A stretch of 24,548 bases of DNA from JBEKIK01 sp050013075. GTDB lineage: Bacteria; Planctomycetota; Planctomycetia; Pirellulales; Thermoguttaceae. Shown in pieces: positions 7,015 through 14,882 of this stretch. The stretch is taken from assembly GCA_050013075.1 (NCBI GenBank), contig JBEKFZ010000062.1, forward strand, positions 1 to 24,548, written 5' to 3'. Position numbers and translations under genes: made by a program. Position 1 is the stretch's first letter, and every line of letters starts with the position of its first letter. The notes under the pieces are model-generated. The model worked only from the letters and a program-made list of their open reading frames with translations. It was not told the DNA's origin and made no database searches.

Positions 7015-8889
7015 ATGCCCGCCGACGAACTGGCCCAACTGGAACTGCTTTCCGAAATCGACGCCCTAATCGATCGTCTGAATCGTTGGGCCGAAGCCGC
7101 GCCCAATTGGCGGCCGGCCGAGACATGCCGGGCGATGGTCCGCCGACTTGAGCAACGCCTTGCGGCCATGCGGGTCAGGTGGGAAGCGCCGCTGGTGGTG
7201 GCGTTGCTGGGCGGCACGGGAACGGGCAAAAGTGCGTTGATTAACGCGATTTTAGGCGCTGAAGTGGTGCAAACCGGACGCCGGCGCCCCACCACCACCA
7301 GGCCCACGCTCATCTTGCGCGGCGACATCACGCCGGAAATGCTGGGCATCGATCCGGCCGGAGTGGAAGTCATCACGCGCGATCTGCCCATGCTCCGCGA
7401 TTTGGTGCTGGTCGATTGCCCCGATCCCGACACTACCGAGGAAACGCCGGGTGACTGTCCGGAAATAACTTGTCTCTCGGGCGTCTCGCCTGCTCAGGCG
7501 GCCGAGACGGCTGCACCACAAGCATGGCTGGAGCCGGACAGCAATCTTGCCCGGTTGCGGAAGATATTGCCTCATTGCGATGTGTTGCTGGTCACCGCCA
7601 CGCAGCAAAAATATCGCAGCGCCCGGGTGGCGGAGGAATTGGCGGCCGCGGCCCCCGGGGCAAGACTGGTATTCGTGCAAACCCATGCCGACGCCGAGGA
7701 CGACATCCGCGACGATTGGCGCGCGGTGCTGGCCGATCAGTATGCCGCCGGACACATTTTTTTTATCGATTCCTTGTCGGCCTTGGCCGATGCCCGAGAG
7801 AATCGCCAGCCGCGGGGTGAATTCGCGCAGTTGGTCGATCTTTTACTCAACGAACTGGCCGCGGCGGCGGGCAACCGTATCCGCCGGGCGAATTTTCTCG
7901 ATCTTTTGGCCGATACTCTTTCCGGGTGCCGCAATCGGCTGGACGAAGCCACGCCCCCGGTCGAGCAAGCGATAAATGCCATACACCAGCAGCGCGGAGT
8001 TCTGGCTTCGCTCGTGGCCAAACAAATGCGCGCCGAATTGCTCTCAAGCCGACGATCCTGGGAGAACAGGTTGCTGGCCCAGACCGCGTCGCGCTGGGGA
8101 CTGAGTCCTTTTGCCCTGGCGTTGCGGATTTATCAAGGATTGGGCAATTGGGCGCTGGGCGGGCTTTTGTTGCGCGCCCGCACTCCGGCGCAGATTGCCC
8201 TGTGGGGAACGCTCGAGGGCTTTCATGCCTGGCGAAAACGGCGTCAAGACCGGCGGGCCGACCAAGGTCTTGATCGGGCAGTGGCGGACTGCTGGGATCA
8301 GGCCGAAATTCACAAGGCCAGCCTTATTCTGGACGGATACGCGGCCGAGGCCGGAGTGGACCGCAGCGGCGCGTCGCAACCGACCGTGGCCGCCGAGTCC
8401 GACACGGCGGGGGCGAATTTTATCGCCCGGGCCTCGACCGACCTGGAATCGGTTGTCGCTCGGCTTGCCGCGCGTCACACCGGCTGGTTTACCCGCGGCT
8501 GTTACGAACTGCTGTTTTGCACGATGATAGCGTGTCTGGTGTTTCGCCTGGCGAAAGATTTTTTTTACGATTCCTGGCTAAAGCCCGGCCCGTCGCCGGC
8601 GTTGGGATTGGATTTTTATCTGACCGCCGGTTTCTGGCTCTTGCTGTGGTGCATCTTGCTCATATTCGCCTTGACCAGTCGGTTGCGCCGGGGGCTGCGC
8701 CGCGAAATCGATCGGCTGACGGCGGATTGGCAATCGCCTTCATCGGCCTCGGGATTGTTCACGCAATTGGAAAGCGAATGTCGCGGCGCGATCCGATTCC
8801 GCCGCGATCTGGATCCGCTCGACGCGGAGGTCAATCGGTTGCGCCGGCAGTTGGCCCTGCCGAATGAGAAGATCGGGCATCATCTTTAA
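7015..8889 (+). CDS. Membrane-anchored P-loop GTPase (MMR_HSR1 / dynamin-like type)
   Basis: The 624-residue protein has a P-loop GGTGTGKS at residues 66-73, a Thr-rich G2 region (TTTRPT), and a G3-like VDCPDPDT in place of DxxG. The later LVFVQTHAD resembles a degenerate G4 motif. A long helical middle part leads to two hydrophobic segments (about residues 499-520 and 535-560, CYELLFCTMIACLVF and FWLLLWCILLIFAL), so it is probably membrane-bound with a cytosolic GTPase head. Residues about 142-177, after the G3 motif, come from a palindromic insertion. The ATG at 7015 has no Shine-Dalgarno; heptamer repeats run almost up to it. obg follows after 13 nt, suggesting cotranscription. The substrate and precise function are unknown; the GTP-binding fold is well supported. 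Confidence 0.8.
   Translation: MPADELAQLELLSEIDALIDRLNRWAEAAPNWRPAETCRAMVRRLEQRLAAMRVRWEAPLVVALLGGTGTGKSALINAILGAEVVQTGRRRPTTTRPTLILRGDITPEMLGIDPAGVEVITRDLPMLRDLVLVDCPDPDTTEETPGDCPEITCLSGVSPAQAAETAAPQAWLEPDSNLARLRKILPHCDVLLVTATQQKYRSARVAEELAAAAPGARLVFVQTHADAEDDIRDDWRAVLADQYAAGHIFFIDSLSALADARENRQPRGEFAQLVDLLLNELAAAAGNRIRRANFLDLLADTLSGCRNRLDEATPPVEQAINAIHQQRGVLASLVAKQMRAELLSSRRSWENRLLAQTASRWGLSPFALALRIYQGLGNWALGGLLLRARTPAQIALWGTLEGFHAWRKRRQDRRADQGLDRAVADCWDQAEIHKASLILDGYAAEAGVDRSGASQPTVAAESDTAGANFIARASTDLESVVARLAARHTGWFTRGCYELLFCTMIACLVFRLAKDFFYDSWLKPGPSPALGLDFYLTAGFWLLLWCILLIFALTSRLRRGLRREIDRLTADWQSPSSASGLFTQLESECRGAIRFRRDLDPLDAEVNRLRRQLALPNEKIGHHL
7469..7522 (+). repeat. Imperfect palindrome within the GTPase gene
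   Basis: CTTGT (7469-7473) and ACAAG (7518-7522) bound an imperfect stem that includes GTCTCG (7483-7488) with CGAGAC (7503-7508) and CCT with AGG inside it. It is read in frame as part of an Ala/Pro-rich stretch after the G3-like motif. Similar palindromes are common in planctomycete intergenic DNA, as I recall; no second copy occurs in this window. Confidence 0.5.
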
Positions 8890-8902
8890 GGAACCCGCAG
8901 CG

Positions 8903-9907
8903 ATGACGTTTGTCGATGAAGTGGAAATCCGGGTAGAGGCCGGCAAGGGGGGTGACGGGTGCGTCAGTTTCCGGCGGGAAAAATTCGTGCCTCGCGGCGG
9001 TCCGGACGGCGGCGACGGCGGCAACGGCGGCAGCGTGATCTTGCTGACCCGGGAGGGCGTTGACAGCCTTACGGCCTTGGCACACATAAAACTCTGGAAG
9101 GCCAATGACGGCCAGCCGGGCAGTAGCGCGAATTGCCACGGGGCTTCGGCCGAAGATCTGACTATCCTTGTTCCGCCGGGCACAGTAGTGCGCGACACCG
9201 AGCACGGGCACGTGATCAAGGACCTGGCCGTGGCGGACGATCGGGTGACGGCGGCCCAAGGAGGCAAGGGCGGCAAGGGCAACGTCCGCTTCAAATCGGC
9301 CACCAACCGCGCGCCCAGGCAGCATACGCCTGGCGATCCGGGCGAGGCCCGCTCGTTGGTGCTGGAGTTGAAGGTGATCGCCGACGTGGGCCTGATCGGC
9401 AAACCCAACGCCGGCAAGAGCACGCTTCTAAGCCGTCTTTCCCGGGCCCGGCCCGAGATCGCGGCGTATCCGTTCACGACCAAGCATCCGTATCTGGGTC
9501 GCGTGCAGATCGACTTCGACCGCTCGTTCATCATGGCCGACATCCCGGGCTTGATCGAAGGGGCCTCGGAAGGCGTGGGTTTGGGGCACGAGTTTCTCCG
9601 CCACGTCCAACGGGCCGGAATCCTCGTGCACCTGGTCGAGCCGTTGCCCGACGACGGCGGCGATCCGTGGACTAACTATCGGGCGATCCGCGCGGAATTG
9701 GAAAAGTACGACCACGATCTACCCCGGCGGGCGGAAATCGTGGCCGTGACCAAGGCCGATCTGCCCGGGGCCGACGACGTGCGGCAAAAAATGGCCGGCG
9801 AACTCGATCGGGAAGTGTTGTTAATCTCGGCCGTCACCGGCCAGGGATTAAACGAACTGGTCGGCGCGATTGCCAAACAACTACAAGGCGAACCGCCGGC
9901 ATGGTAA
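8903..9907 (+). CDS. obg: Obg family GTPase (CgtA)
   Basis: Obg is a GTPase that binds the large ribosomal subunit and acts in its assembly and in growth control. The 334 residues begin with the Obg fold: EVEIRVEAGKGGDGCVSFRR and the Gly-rich run GGPDGGDGGNGGS, with later GGKGGKGN. The G domain follows: P-loop GKPNAGKST, TTKHPYLG (G2), DIPGLIEGASEG (G3) and TKAD (G4). The extra C-terminal domain of some Obg proteins is absent, which is common. The ATG at 8903 is chosen because the Obg fold starts directly after it and AAGGA lies about 10 nt upstream. An in-frame ATG at 8864 would overlap the previous gene. rpmA, often next to obg in bacteria, is about 6 kb away here. Confidence 0.97.
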   Translation: MTFVDEVEIRVEAGKGGDGCVSFRREKFVPRGGPDGGDGGNGGSVILLTREGVDSLTALAHIKLWKANDGQPGSSANCHGASAEDLTILVPPGTVVRDTEHGHVIKDLAVADDRVTAAQGGKGGKGNVRFKSATNRAPRQHTPGDPGEARSLVLELKVIADVGLIGKPNAGKSTLLSRLSRARPEIAAYPFTTKHPYLGRVQIDFDRSFIMADIPGLIEGASEGVGLGHEFLRHVQRAGILVHLVEPLPDDGGDPWTNYRAIRAELEKYDHDLPRRAEIVAVTKADLPGADDVRQKMAGELDREVLLISAVTGQGLNELVGAIAKQLQGEPPAW

Positions 9908-9984
9908 CGCTCTTGAAATATTACATTTGGTAAGAGAGAATATAAACAGGGAATAAATATGAAATACGCTAGCAGGAGAAATTT

Positions 9985-10185
9985 ATGCGATACAAAGTCG
10001 TTATAAGCAAAAATGAAGATGGGTATACCGTTCACTGCCCGGCACTACGCGGTTGCTGGAGCCAAGGAGAAACGGAAGAGGAAGCTTTGGAAAACATTCG
10101 TAGTGCAATTGAAGAGTATTTGGCGGCAGTCGAGGAGATAACTTTTGGAGAGCAAGTGCGTGAGGTAGAGGTGGTAGTTGGCTGA
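9985..10185 (+). CDS. hicB: HicB-type antitoxin, short form
   Basis: The 66-residue protein has the HicB partial RNase-H-like fold: YKVVISKNEDGYTVHCPALR, GCWSQGETEEEALENI and RSAIEEYLAA. In the family this domain binds and neutralises HicA. It stops after this domain and has no C-terminal DNA-binding module, so autoregulation by this protein alone would need another contact. AGGAG lies 6 nt before the ATG. It overlaps hicA by 8 nt in the order antitoxin then toxin. The local DNA is lower in G+C than obg or coaX, consistent with acquisition. Confidence 0.9.
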   Translation: MRYKVVISKNEDGYTVHCPALRGCWSQGETEEEALENIRSAIEEYLAAVEEITFGEQVREVEVVVG

Positions 10186-10390
10186 ACTCCCCGGTTTACC
10201 TCATCGGCGCGTCGTAAAGGCCTTTGAAAAGGCAGGCTTTCGTGTTCTATGTGAAGGCAAACATGTCGTAATGACAGACGGCAAATCCATTATCACCATT
10301 CCGCGCCATAATCCGGTCAATCGTTGGACATTGGCTGGAATCATTAAAGAGGCGGGATTGACAATCGAGGAATTCCGTAAACATTGCTGA
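10178..10390 (+). CDS. hicA: HicA-type mRNA interferase toxin
   Basis: The 70-residue protein has the HicA double-stranded-RNA-binding-like fold: VVKAFEKAGFRVLCEGKHVVM with the expected catalytic-type His (usual motif GSH, here GKH), then ITIPRHNP and TLAGIIKEAGLTIEEF. HicA toxins cut mRNA and tmRNA independently of the ribosome. The TTG at 10178 is the only usable upstream start, since an in-frame stop sits directly before it. The start lies inside the hicB end, which implies translational coupling. It is complete and looks intact. Confidence 0.9.
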   Translation: MAELPGLPHRRVVKAFEKAGFRVLCEGKHVVMTDGKSIITIPRHNPVNRWTLAGIIKEAGLTIEEFRKHC

Positions 10391-10402
10391 TTCTTCTTAA
10401 TC

Positions 10403-11251
10403 ATGATCTTTCCTTTGCTCGCCGTCGATATTGGCAACGCGCGGATGAAAATCGGCGTGTTCGATACTATTGCCGATGATTCCCTACACGAAAAAAAGGG
10501 GACAGGCACCTCGCTGCGCTCGGAGCCAGTCCCCTTTTTTTCCGGCCTGCCTGAGCCGGCGCGAACGTTGCCGCTTGAGGGCGATGAGCCGCAATTTGAT
10601 TCCATTGGACCGTGGCTGGATGATTTGGCGGGGCAAAAATTACCCTGGTTTTTGGCCAGCGTGAATCGGCCCGGCGCGACAAGGCTTATCGACTGGCTCA
10701 GCGTGCACAGGCCGGATGATTTGGTGACGTTGCTTTCCGCCGGCGACCTGCCGCTTGTGGTGCGAGTGGATCGCCCGGACATGGTGGGCATAGACCGGCT
10801 GGTCGATGCCGTGGCCGTCAACCGGGTGCGCGAACCCGGTCGCTCGGCGGTGATCGTGGACGTGGGCACGGCCATCACGGTCGATCTGGTCGCGGCTGAC
10901 GGGGCTTTTCTGGGCGGATCGATCCTGCCGGGCTTGCGGATGTCGGCCCGGGCGCTAAACGAATTCACCGATCTTTTGCCGCTTGTGGACGTTTCGGAAT
11001 TGAGCGAACCGCCGCCGGCCTTGGGCACATCGACCGAAGCGGCCATGCGATCGGGCCTGTTTTGGGGCACCGTGGGTGCGATCCGCCAGTTAATCGAACA
11101 ACTTGGCCATGATGCGGGCGATCATCCGCAAATCTTTCTCACCGGTGGCGCCGGCGCTGCGGTTGCCGAACTGCTGGGCCCTGATGCTCAATTTGTCCCG
11201 CACATCACCCTGGCGGGCATAGTTTTGGCAATGCAAATAACCCACAAGTAG
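10403..11251 (+). CDS. coaX: Type III pantothenate kinase (CoaX)
   Basis: CoaX phosphorylates pantothenate in the first step of coenzyme A synthesis. The 282 residues show the ASKHA-fold motifs: LLAVDIGNARMKIGVFD (phosphate 1), VGIDRLVDAVAVN, VIVDVGTAITVDLV (phosphate 2), GGSILPGLRMSARAL, and LTGGAGAAVAELLG (adenosine site). A usual CoaX has about 255 residues; residues about 29-48 here are encoded by a palindromic repeat (10491-10541) placed in frame after the first motif. The following SVNRPGATRLIDWL resumes normally. It starts 12 nt after hicA, so it may share that transcript; no clear ribosome site is seen. Confidence 0.93.
   Translation: MIFPLLAVDIGNARMKIGVFDTIADDSLHEKKGTGTSLRSEPVPFFSGLPEPARTLPLEGDEPQFDSIGPWLDDLAGQKLPWFLASVNRPGATRLIDWLSVHRPDDLVTLLSAGDLPLVVRVDRPDMVGIDRLVDAVAVNRVREPGRSAVIVDVGTAITVDLVAADGAFLGGSILPGLRMSARALNEFTDLLPLVDVSELSEPPPALGTSTEAAMRSGLFWGTVGAIRQLIEQLGHDAGDHPQIFLTGGAGAAVAELLGPDAQFVPHITLAGIVLAMQITHK
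10491..10541 (+). repeat. Palindromic repeat inserted in frame in coaX
   Basis: Perfect 13-bp arms AAAAAAAGGGGAC (10491-10503) and GTCCCCTTTTTTT (10529-10541) enclose a 25-nt partly symmetric core (AGGCACC to GGAGCCA). It is read as KKGTGTSLRSEPVPFFS in coaX. I recall near-identical AAAAGGGGACAGGCACC sequences between genes in other planctomycete genomes; that needs a search. Confidence 0.85.
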
Positions 11252-11290
11252 TATATTTGCGTGTTTTTTCTTTTTTTGATACGCATAATA

Positions 11291-11304
11291 TTGACATATA
11301 TCAA
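11291..11304. promoter_or_regulatory. Near-palindromic operator, distal
   Basis: TTGACATATATCAA differs from a perfect palindrome by one pair and from the proximal site by one base. It lies 97 nt before the start codon of the MqsA-like gene, in a very AT-rich gap (11252-11401) that otherwise holds no gene. Confidence 0.6.
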
Positions 11305-11376
11305 TTTATTATTGGTAATTATACTATGTTTCATAATTTGGCTTTGCTAAATTCATTTCGCATCAATTGACATATG

Positions 11377-11390
11377 TCAAAATAATGAAG
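11377..11390. promoter_or_regulatory. Palindromic operator, proximal
   Basis: TTGACATATGTCAA is a perfect 14-bp palindrome ending 11 nt before the start codon of the MqsA-like gene. Position and pairing with the distal site suggest binding by the encoded HTH protein. Bound protein would block RNA polymerase or translation start. Confidence 0.65.
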
Positions 11391-11401
11391 ATTGATTTGT
11401 C

Positions 11402-11881
11402 ATGAAACGCCCATACAATGCGGAACGACCTTTTCCGTGGCGATGTCGTCACTGCGGTAAAAACGAAGTTGAAATGGAGACCGTGGAGTACACCGCGGAA
11501 GTACGTTACGAGGGCCGTTTACACACTTTTAAAATTTCAAAACTTCAGATACCTGTGTGCCAGTCTTGCAAAGAAAAAGTATTTACGGAAGATGTGGATC
11601 AACAAGTCAATGATGCTCTTCGATTACATCTTAAGCTCTTGGCGCCGGTTCAAATTCGCGATGCCCTTAAACGACTACAACTAACACAAAAGGGATTATC
11701 TGAACAATTAGGCGTTGCCCAGGAAACCCTTTCACGATGGACTACGGGAACCGTGATCCAATCCAGAGCAATGGATAACCTTATGCGGATATATTTTAAG
11801 TTTCCTCAAGTGCGCGAGGCACTTTCTGATACGAACCATGAGACTATATTAGGTCCGGCATATCCAGTCTTTTCGAGCTAA
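11402..11881 (+). CDS. MqsA/YgiT-type zinc-finger and HTH regulator (orphan antitoxin-like)
   Basis: The 159-residue protein has an N-terminal zinc site made of CRHCG (residues 15-19) and CQSC (near 58-61). A central linker leads to an Xre-type helix-turn-helix (LTQKGLSEQLGVAQETLSRW, about residues 98-117). This matches MqsA antitoxins, in which the zinc domain binds the toxin and the HTH domain represses the operon. No MqsR-like or other small toxin gene is visible: coaX ends 150 nt upstream and the next gene is convergent. Two 14-bp palindromes precede the gene. The gene is notably AT-rich compared with its neighbours, which suggests horizontal acquisition. It could be a solitary regulator rather than an antitoxin. 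Confidence 0.8.
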   Translation: MKRPYNAERPFPWRCRHCGKNEVEMETVEYTAEVRYEGRLHTFKISKLQIPVCQSCKEKVFTEDVDQQVNDALRLHLKLLAPVQIRDALKRLQLTQKGLSEQLGVAQETLSRWTTGTVIQSRAMDNLMRIYFKFPQVREALSDTNHETILGPAYPVFSS

Positions 11882-11952
11882 CATTAAGAGCATTTTTTGT
11901 TGTTTACGGTTCGTTCGAATGAAGGATGTGCAGGTTTGAACCAGAAAACGTA

Positions 11953-14574
11953 TTACTTCGCGCTCTGTTGTGCATTTTCCGCGCCGCGCAGCATCAGCAC
12001 ATAATCGAGCGTCTGGCCCGGCAGGTTCAACTTTTCGCCGGGCTTAACTTCGCGGCTCCAAAGTTCGGCGTTGGCCCGATTTAGTTGATGATCGCGCCAC
12101 ACGGCCTGGGTTCCACTGGCTTTGAATCCGGCGGCGGCGAGCGAGTTGCGCAATGCGTCCGCCGCGCTTGCAATAGCCGGGTCCGGCTGCTTCAAGGTAA
12201 CGGTCGGATACGCGCCGGTCGTGAAAAGCACAAAAACCGTCGCGCCTTTCGCGGAGGGGTTGATGCGGAACTCCAGATCGGTCTTGAGCTTAGGGTCGCT
12301 CAGGCGGCGCGTGGCGATCCAAGCCGCGCCTTCGACATCGTTGGGCAGTATATCGAACGTGTTGTCCGAGGAGCCGTCGACGTCGGTATAAACCGGCCCT
12401 TGCGCTTCGACCGGACGGTCGATAAACACGGCGGGATTTTCCGCATTGGAACTTCGCAGGTCCTGCACCAGGGCGGTAGGATCGGACGCGCCGGTCGGCT
12501 GCTGGTAAATAATCATGCGGTCGCCGTGTCCCCGGCCGTCGCTAACTTCAATGACGTTTTGCCCCGGCCGTAGCGGCGTTTTCCAGAAGAACACGTTCGC
12601 CACCGGGATGCCGGGCACAGGCGTAATCTTCCCGTCTTTATTTTTCATCTCGGCGTCGGGTATGCGATAACTGCCATTCTTGATTTTATCCTGTGCGACT
12701 CCGTTCAGGGTCAGTTGCAATTCGTCGGCGTTGGAGTAAGCCTTTATGCCGTTGTCCGGCGCGAATGCGCGGAGGAAGTGGTGCCGCCCGCAAAGATGCA
12801 CCACCGGCTCGGTCGGATTGAAGAACGTTTTGAATAAAAAGCAAATATCCTTGGGCATGCCCGCGAGCGTAAGGAGCCCCTTGGTGTTGCGATTCTTTTT
12901 GAACTTCAGGTTGTAGAACTCGCGGAAGTTCCACCACAAGAACATGGGGTGGTCTGCTACTGCGTTGCGGCAAACCGTTTGCAGCCGATACTCGGTAAAC
13001 ATCTCCGAGTATTCCTCAGGCTCATATTTATCGACGGTAAACTTTATCGTGCCGTACGGGACATGGTGCGTGATCCAGTTGCCCGATCCGGTCTCGGAAA
13101 CCATCGCATTGAGCGATCTTTTGCTAAAATCGGTATAGGGGCCGCTGGTATACCAGCCGTCGTAGGTGTTGTATGCCACAAAATCGCAGTTCTTCGGTTC
13201 CTTGTCGTTATTATCCGCGGCCGCATAAGTAACCAGGCGCGTGGGATCCTCCTCCTGCCGAATCAAGTCGGCATAGTGGCTGACCACATCTATGATGGTC
13301 TCGTTGCCCGCGCTCCAAAAGAGGATGCTGGGGTGGTTCCAGTTTTGCCGCACCATTTCGCGGGTGAGTCGTTCGCCGTCGGGCGTGACGGTTTTTTCCT
13401 CGTTGCCCGGGTCTTTCCAAACCTGCCCGGCGTAGCCGTTTTCGGCCCACACTACAATGCCGCGCTCGTCGGCGACGTCGTATTCCAGGTGGCTGTGCGG
13501 ATAATGCGGCAGGCGCACCATGTTTACGCCCAGATCGGCCATCCACTGCCATTCTCTGCGCAGCCCTTCATCGCTCACCGCGTTCCAAACGTATTCGTTT
13601 TGCGCGTGCTTGTTCACTCCGCGGAACTGCACCTCGCGCCCATTCAGGTAAAAGCGTTTGTCTTTGACGGCGATGGTGCGCAGTCCCACCCGCTCAGTCA
13701 CCGCGTCGGTCGGCTGTCCGCCCACGCTGATTTCGGTGCGGACCGTATAAAGATTGGGTCGGCCGATGTCCCAGAGTTTGGGATGGGCGATTTTTCCCGC
13801 GGCCTTGACAGTTACAGTTTCCCCGGCGGGAATGGTTTGCTTCGCCTCGAACTCCGTGCAAGCCGCATTGCCGGGATCGGCGACAAAATGGCGGACCACA
13901 AGCTCGACGGGCGACGCGAGCGGATTCCGCACCACCGTCCGTACACTTAGATCGGCGCTGGACTCGGTGATGTTGCCGGGCGTGAGATAAACGCCGCTGG
14001 AACCCATATCCGGAAAAATATGCACCTCGCCGGTCTTTACCAGCCAGGCCTTGCGGAACATGCCGCCGTTGACGTAGTAAAGCCCGGATCGCGAAAAGCA
14101 GTTCTTGGCCTCGCTCTCGCGGTTGCTCACGCGCACGTCCAGGATGTTGTCTTGGCCGATCCTGAGCGCCTTCGTCAGGTCAAAGGCGGATGCCGAAAAT
14201 GCGCCCTTGTGCCGGCCGACGTGCTGATGGTTGACGGACACGTCTTTCACCGAGGCGGCCCCTTCCAGCACCAGATACACGCGCCGGTTCCGATCGGACT
14301 CGGTCAGCGTGATTTTCTGGCGATACCAACCGGCGGAGTCGTCCGACAGGCCGGATTGGCGGAAGACATGGGGAACGGAGATTTGCTTCCACTGGGCCGT
14401 CCGCGGCGGTCGGGCCGCCGTCGCAGCGGTTTCGGCATCTTCGGCAAACTGCCAGGTCGAAAGTGGAATAGTCTCGCGCGGTGATTTCGCGGATAAATCG
14501 GCGGCGCAGGCTGAGGTGAAAGGCAATATAAAAAAACAAGGAAGGAATATGAGAAAACGGCGGTAAAGATTCAT
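11953..14574 (-). CDS. Secreted glycoside hydrolase family 2 beta-galactosidase-like enzyme
   Basis: The 873-residue protein begins with a signal peptide (MNLYRRFLIFLPCFFILPF, then TSACAAD; the Cys context lacks a standard lipobox). GH2 order follows: the sugar-binding jelly roll (VPHVFRQSGLSDDSAGWYRQ), an immunoglobulin-like part, and the TIM barrel (FRGVNKHAQNEYVW). The acid/base Glu is in WSAGNETI (about E425) and the nucleophile Glu in MVSETGSGNW (about E494). C-terminal parts are beta-rich and resemble added GH2 or malectin-like domains. It would hydrolyse beta-linked sugars outside the cytoplasm; the exact substrate (galactoside, mannoside or glucuronide) cannot be told. GGAGAAGG lies 6 nt before the ATG. 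No sugar transporter or regulator is adjacent. Confidence 0.85.
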   Translation of the reverse strand: MNLYRRFLIFLPCFFILPFTSACAADLSAKSPRETIPLSTWQFAEDAETAATAARPPRTAQWKQISVPHVFRQSGLSDDSAGWYRQKITLTESDRNRRVYLVLEGAASVKDVSVNHQHVGRHKGAFSASAFDLTKALRIGQDNILDVRVSNRESEAKNCFSRSGLYYVNGGMFRKAWLVKTGEVHIFPDMGSSGVYLTPGNITESSADLSVRTVVRNPLASPVELVVRHFVADPGNAACTEFEAKQTIPAGETVTVKAAGKIAHPKLWDIGRPNLYTVRTEISVGGQPTDAVTERVGLRTIAVKDKRFYLNGREVQFRGVNKHAQNEYVWNAVSDEGLRREWQWMADLGVNMVRLPHYPHSHLEYDVADERGIVVWAENGYAGQVWKDPGNEEKTVTPDGERLTREMVRQNWNHPSILFWSAGNETIIDVVSHYADLIRQEEDPTRLVTYAAADNNDKEPKNCDFVAYNTYDGWYTSGPYTDFSKRSLNAMVSETGSGNWITHHVPYGTIKFTVDKYEPEEYSEMFTEYRLQTVCRNAVADHPMFLWWNFREFYNLKFKKNRNTKGLLTLAGMPKDICFLFKTFFNPTEPVVHLCGRHHFLRAFAPDNGIKAYSNADELQLTLNGVAQDKIKNGSYRIPDAEMKNKDGKITPVPGIPVANVFFWKTPLRPGQNVIEVSDGRGHGDRMIIYQQPTGASDPTALVQDLRSSNAENPAVFIDRPVEAQGPVYTDVDGSSDNTFDILPNDVEGAAWIATRRLSDPKLKTDLEFRINPSAKGATVFVLFTTGAYPTVTLKQPDPAIASAADALRNSLAAAGFKASGTQAVWRDHQLNRANAELWSREVKPGEKLNLPGQTLDYVLMLRGAENAQQSAK

Positions 14575-14702
14575 AACGGCCTTCTCCGGGGATCGTGGAC
14601 AGCGGGAAAGAAGCGGGGAAGGATTGAATTATAACACGATTCCATGGGAGGATGAAAGATGCCGAAGCGAAAGACGTACAGCCGCGGCCTCATACTCGAT
14701 CC

Positions 14703-14840
14703 TTAACCCGGATTATTCATGGCCTGGGATTTCTGACACAGGGCACAGCACACTAGCCCGAAGCGCAAGCGAGGGTAAACCATTTGCAGCCCCTCGCTTG
14801 CGCTTCGGGCTAGTGTGAATTAATGAATAATCCGGGTTAA
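14703..14840. repeat. Nested perfect inverted repeats between the GH2 gene and folD
   Basis: The outer arms TTAACCCGGATTATTCAT (14703-14720) and its complement (14823-14840) are 18 bp and perfect. Inside are perfect 27-bp arms (14749-14775 and 14791-14817) beginning CACACTAGCCCG, with a 15-nt loop. The left side has 28 nt between outer and inner arms, the right side 5. The rest of the 308-nt gap holds only single heptamer-like units (for example AGGATGA near 14653); no gene is seen. Confidence 0.9.
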
Positions 14841-14882
14841 TGCCTAATCCCCAATCGCTTTGATTGCGGCAATCAGTCCGCG

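Noticed and set aside
12949..13950. 333-codon open frame on the plus strand
   Set aside because: It is antisense to the GH2 enzyme, including the region coding for both catalytic Glu residues.
14703..14840. Insertion sequence ends
   Set aside because: There is no transposase frame between or near the arms, and the whole element is only 138 bp.
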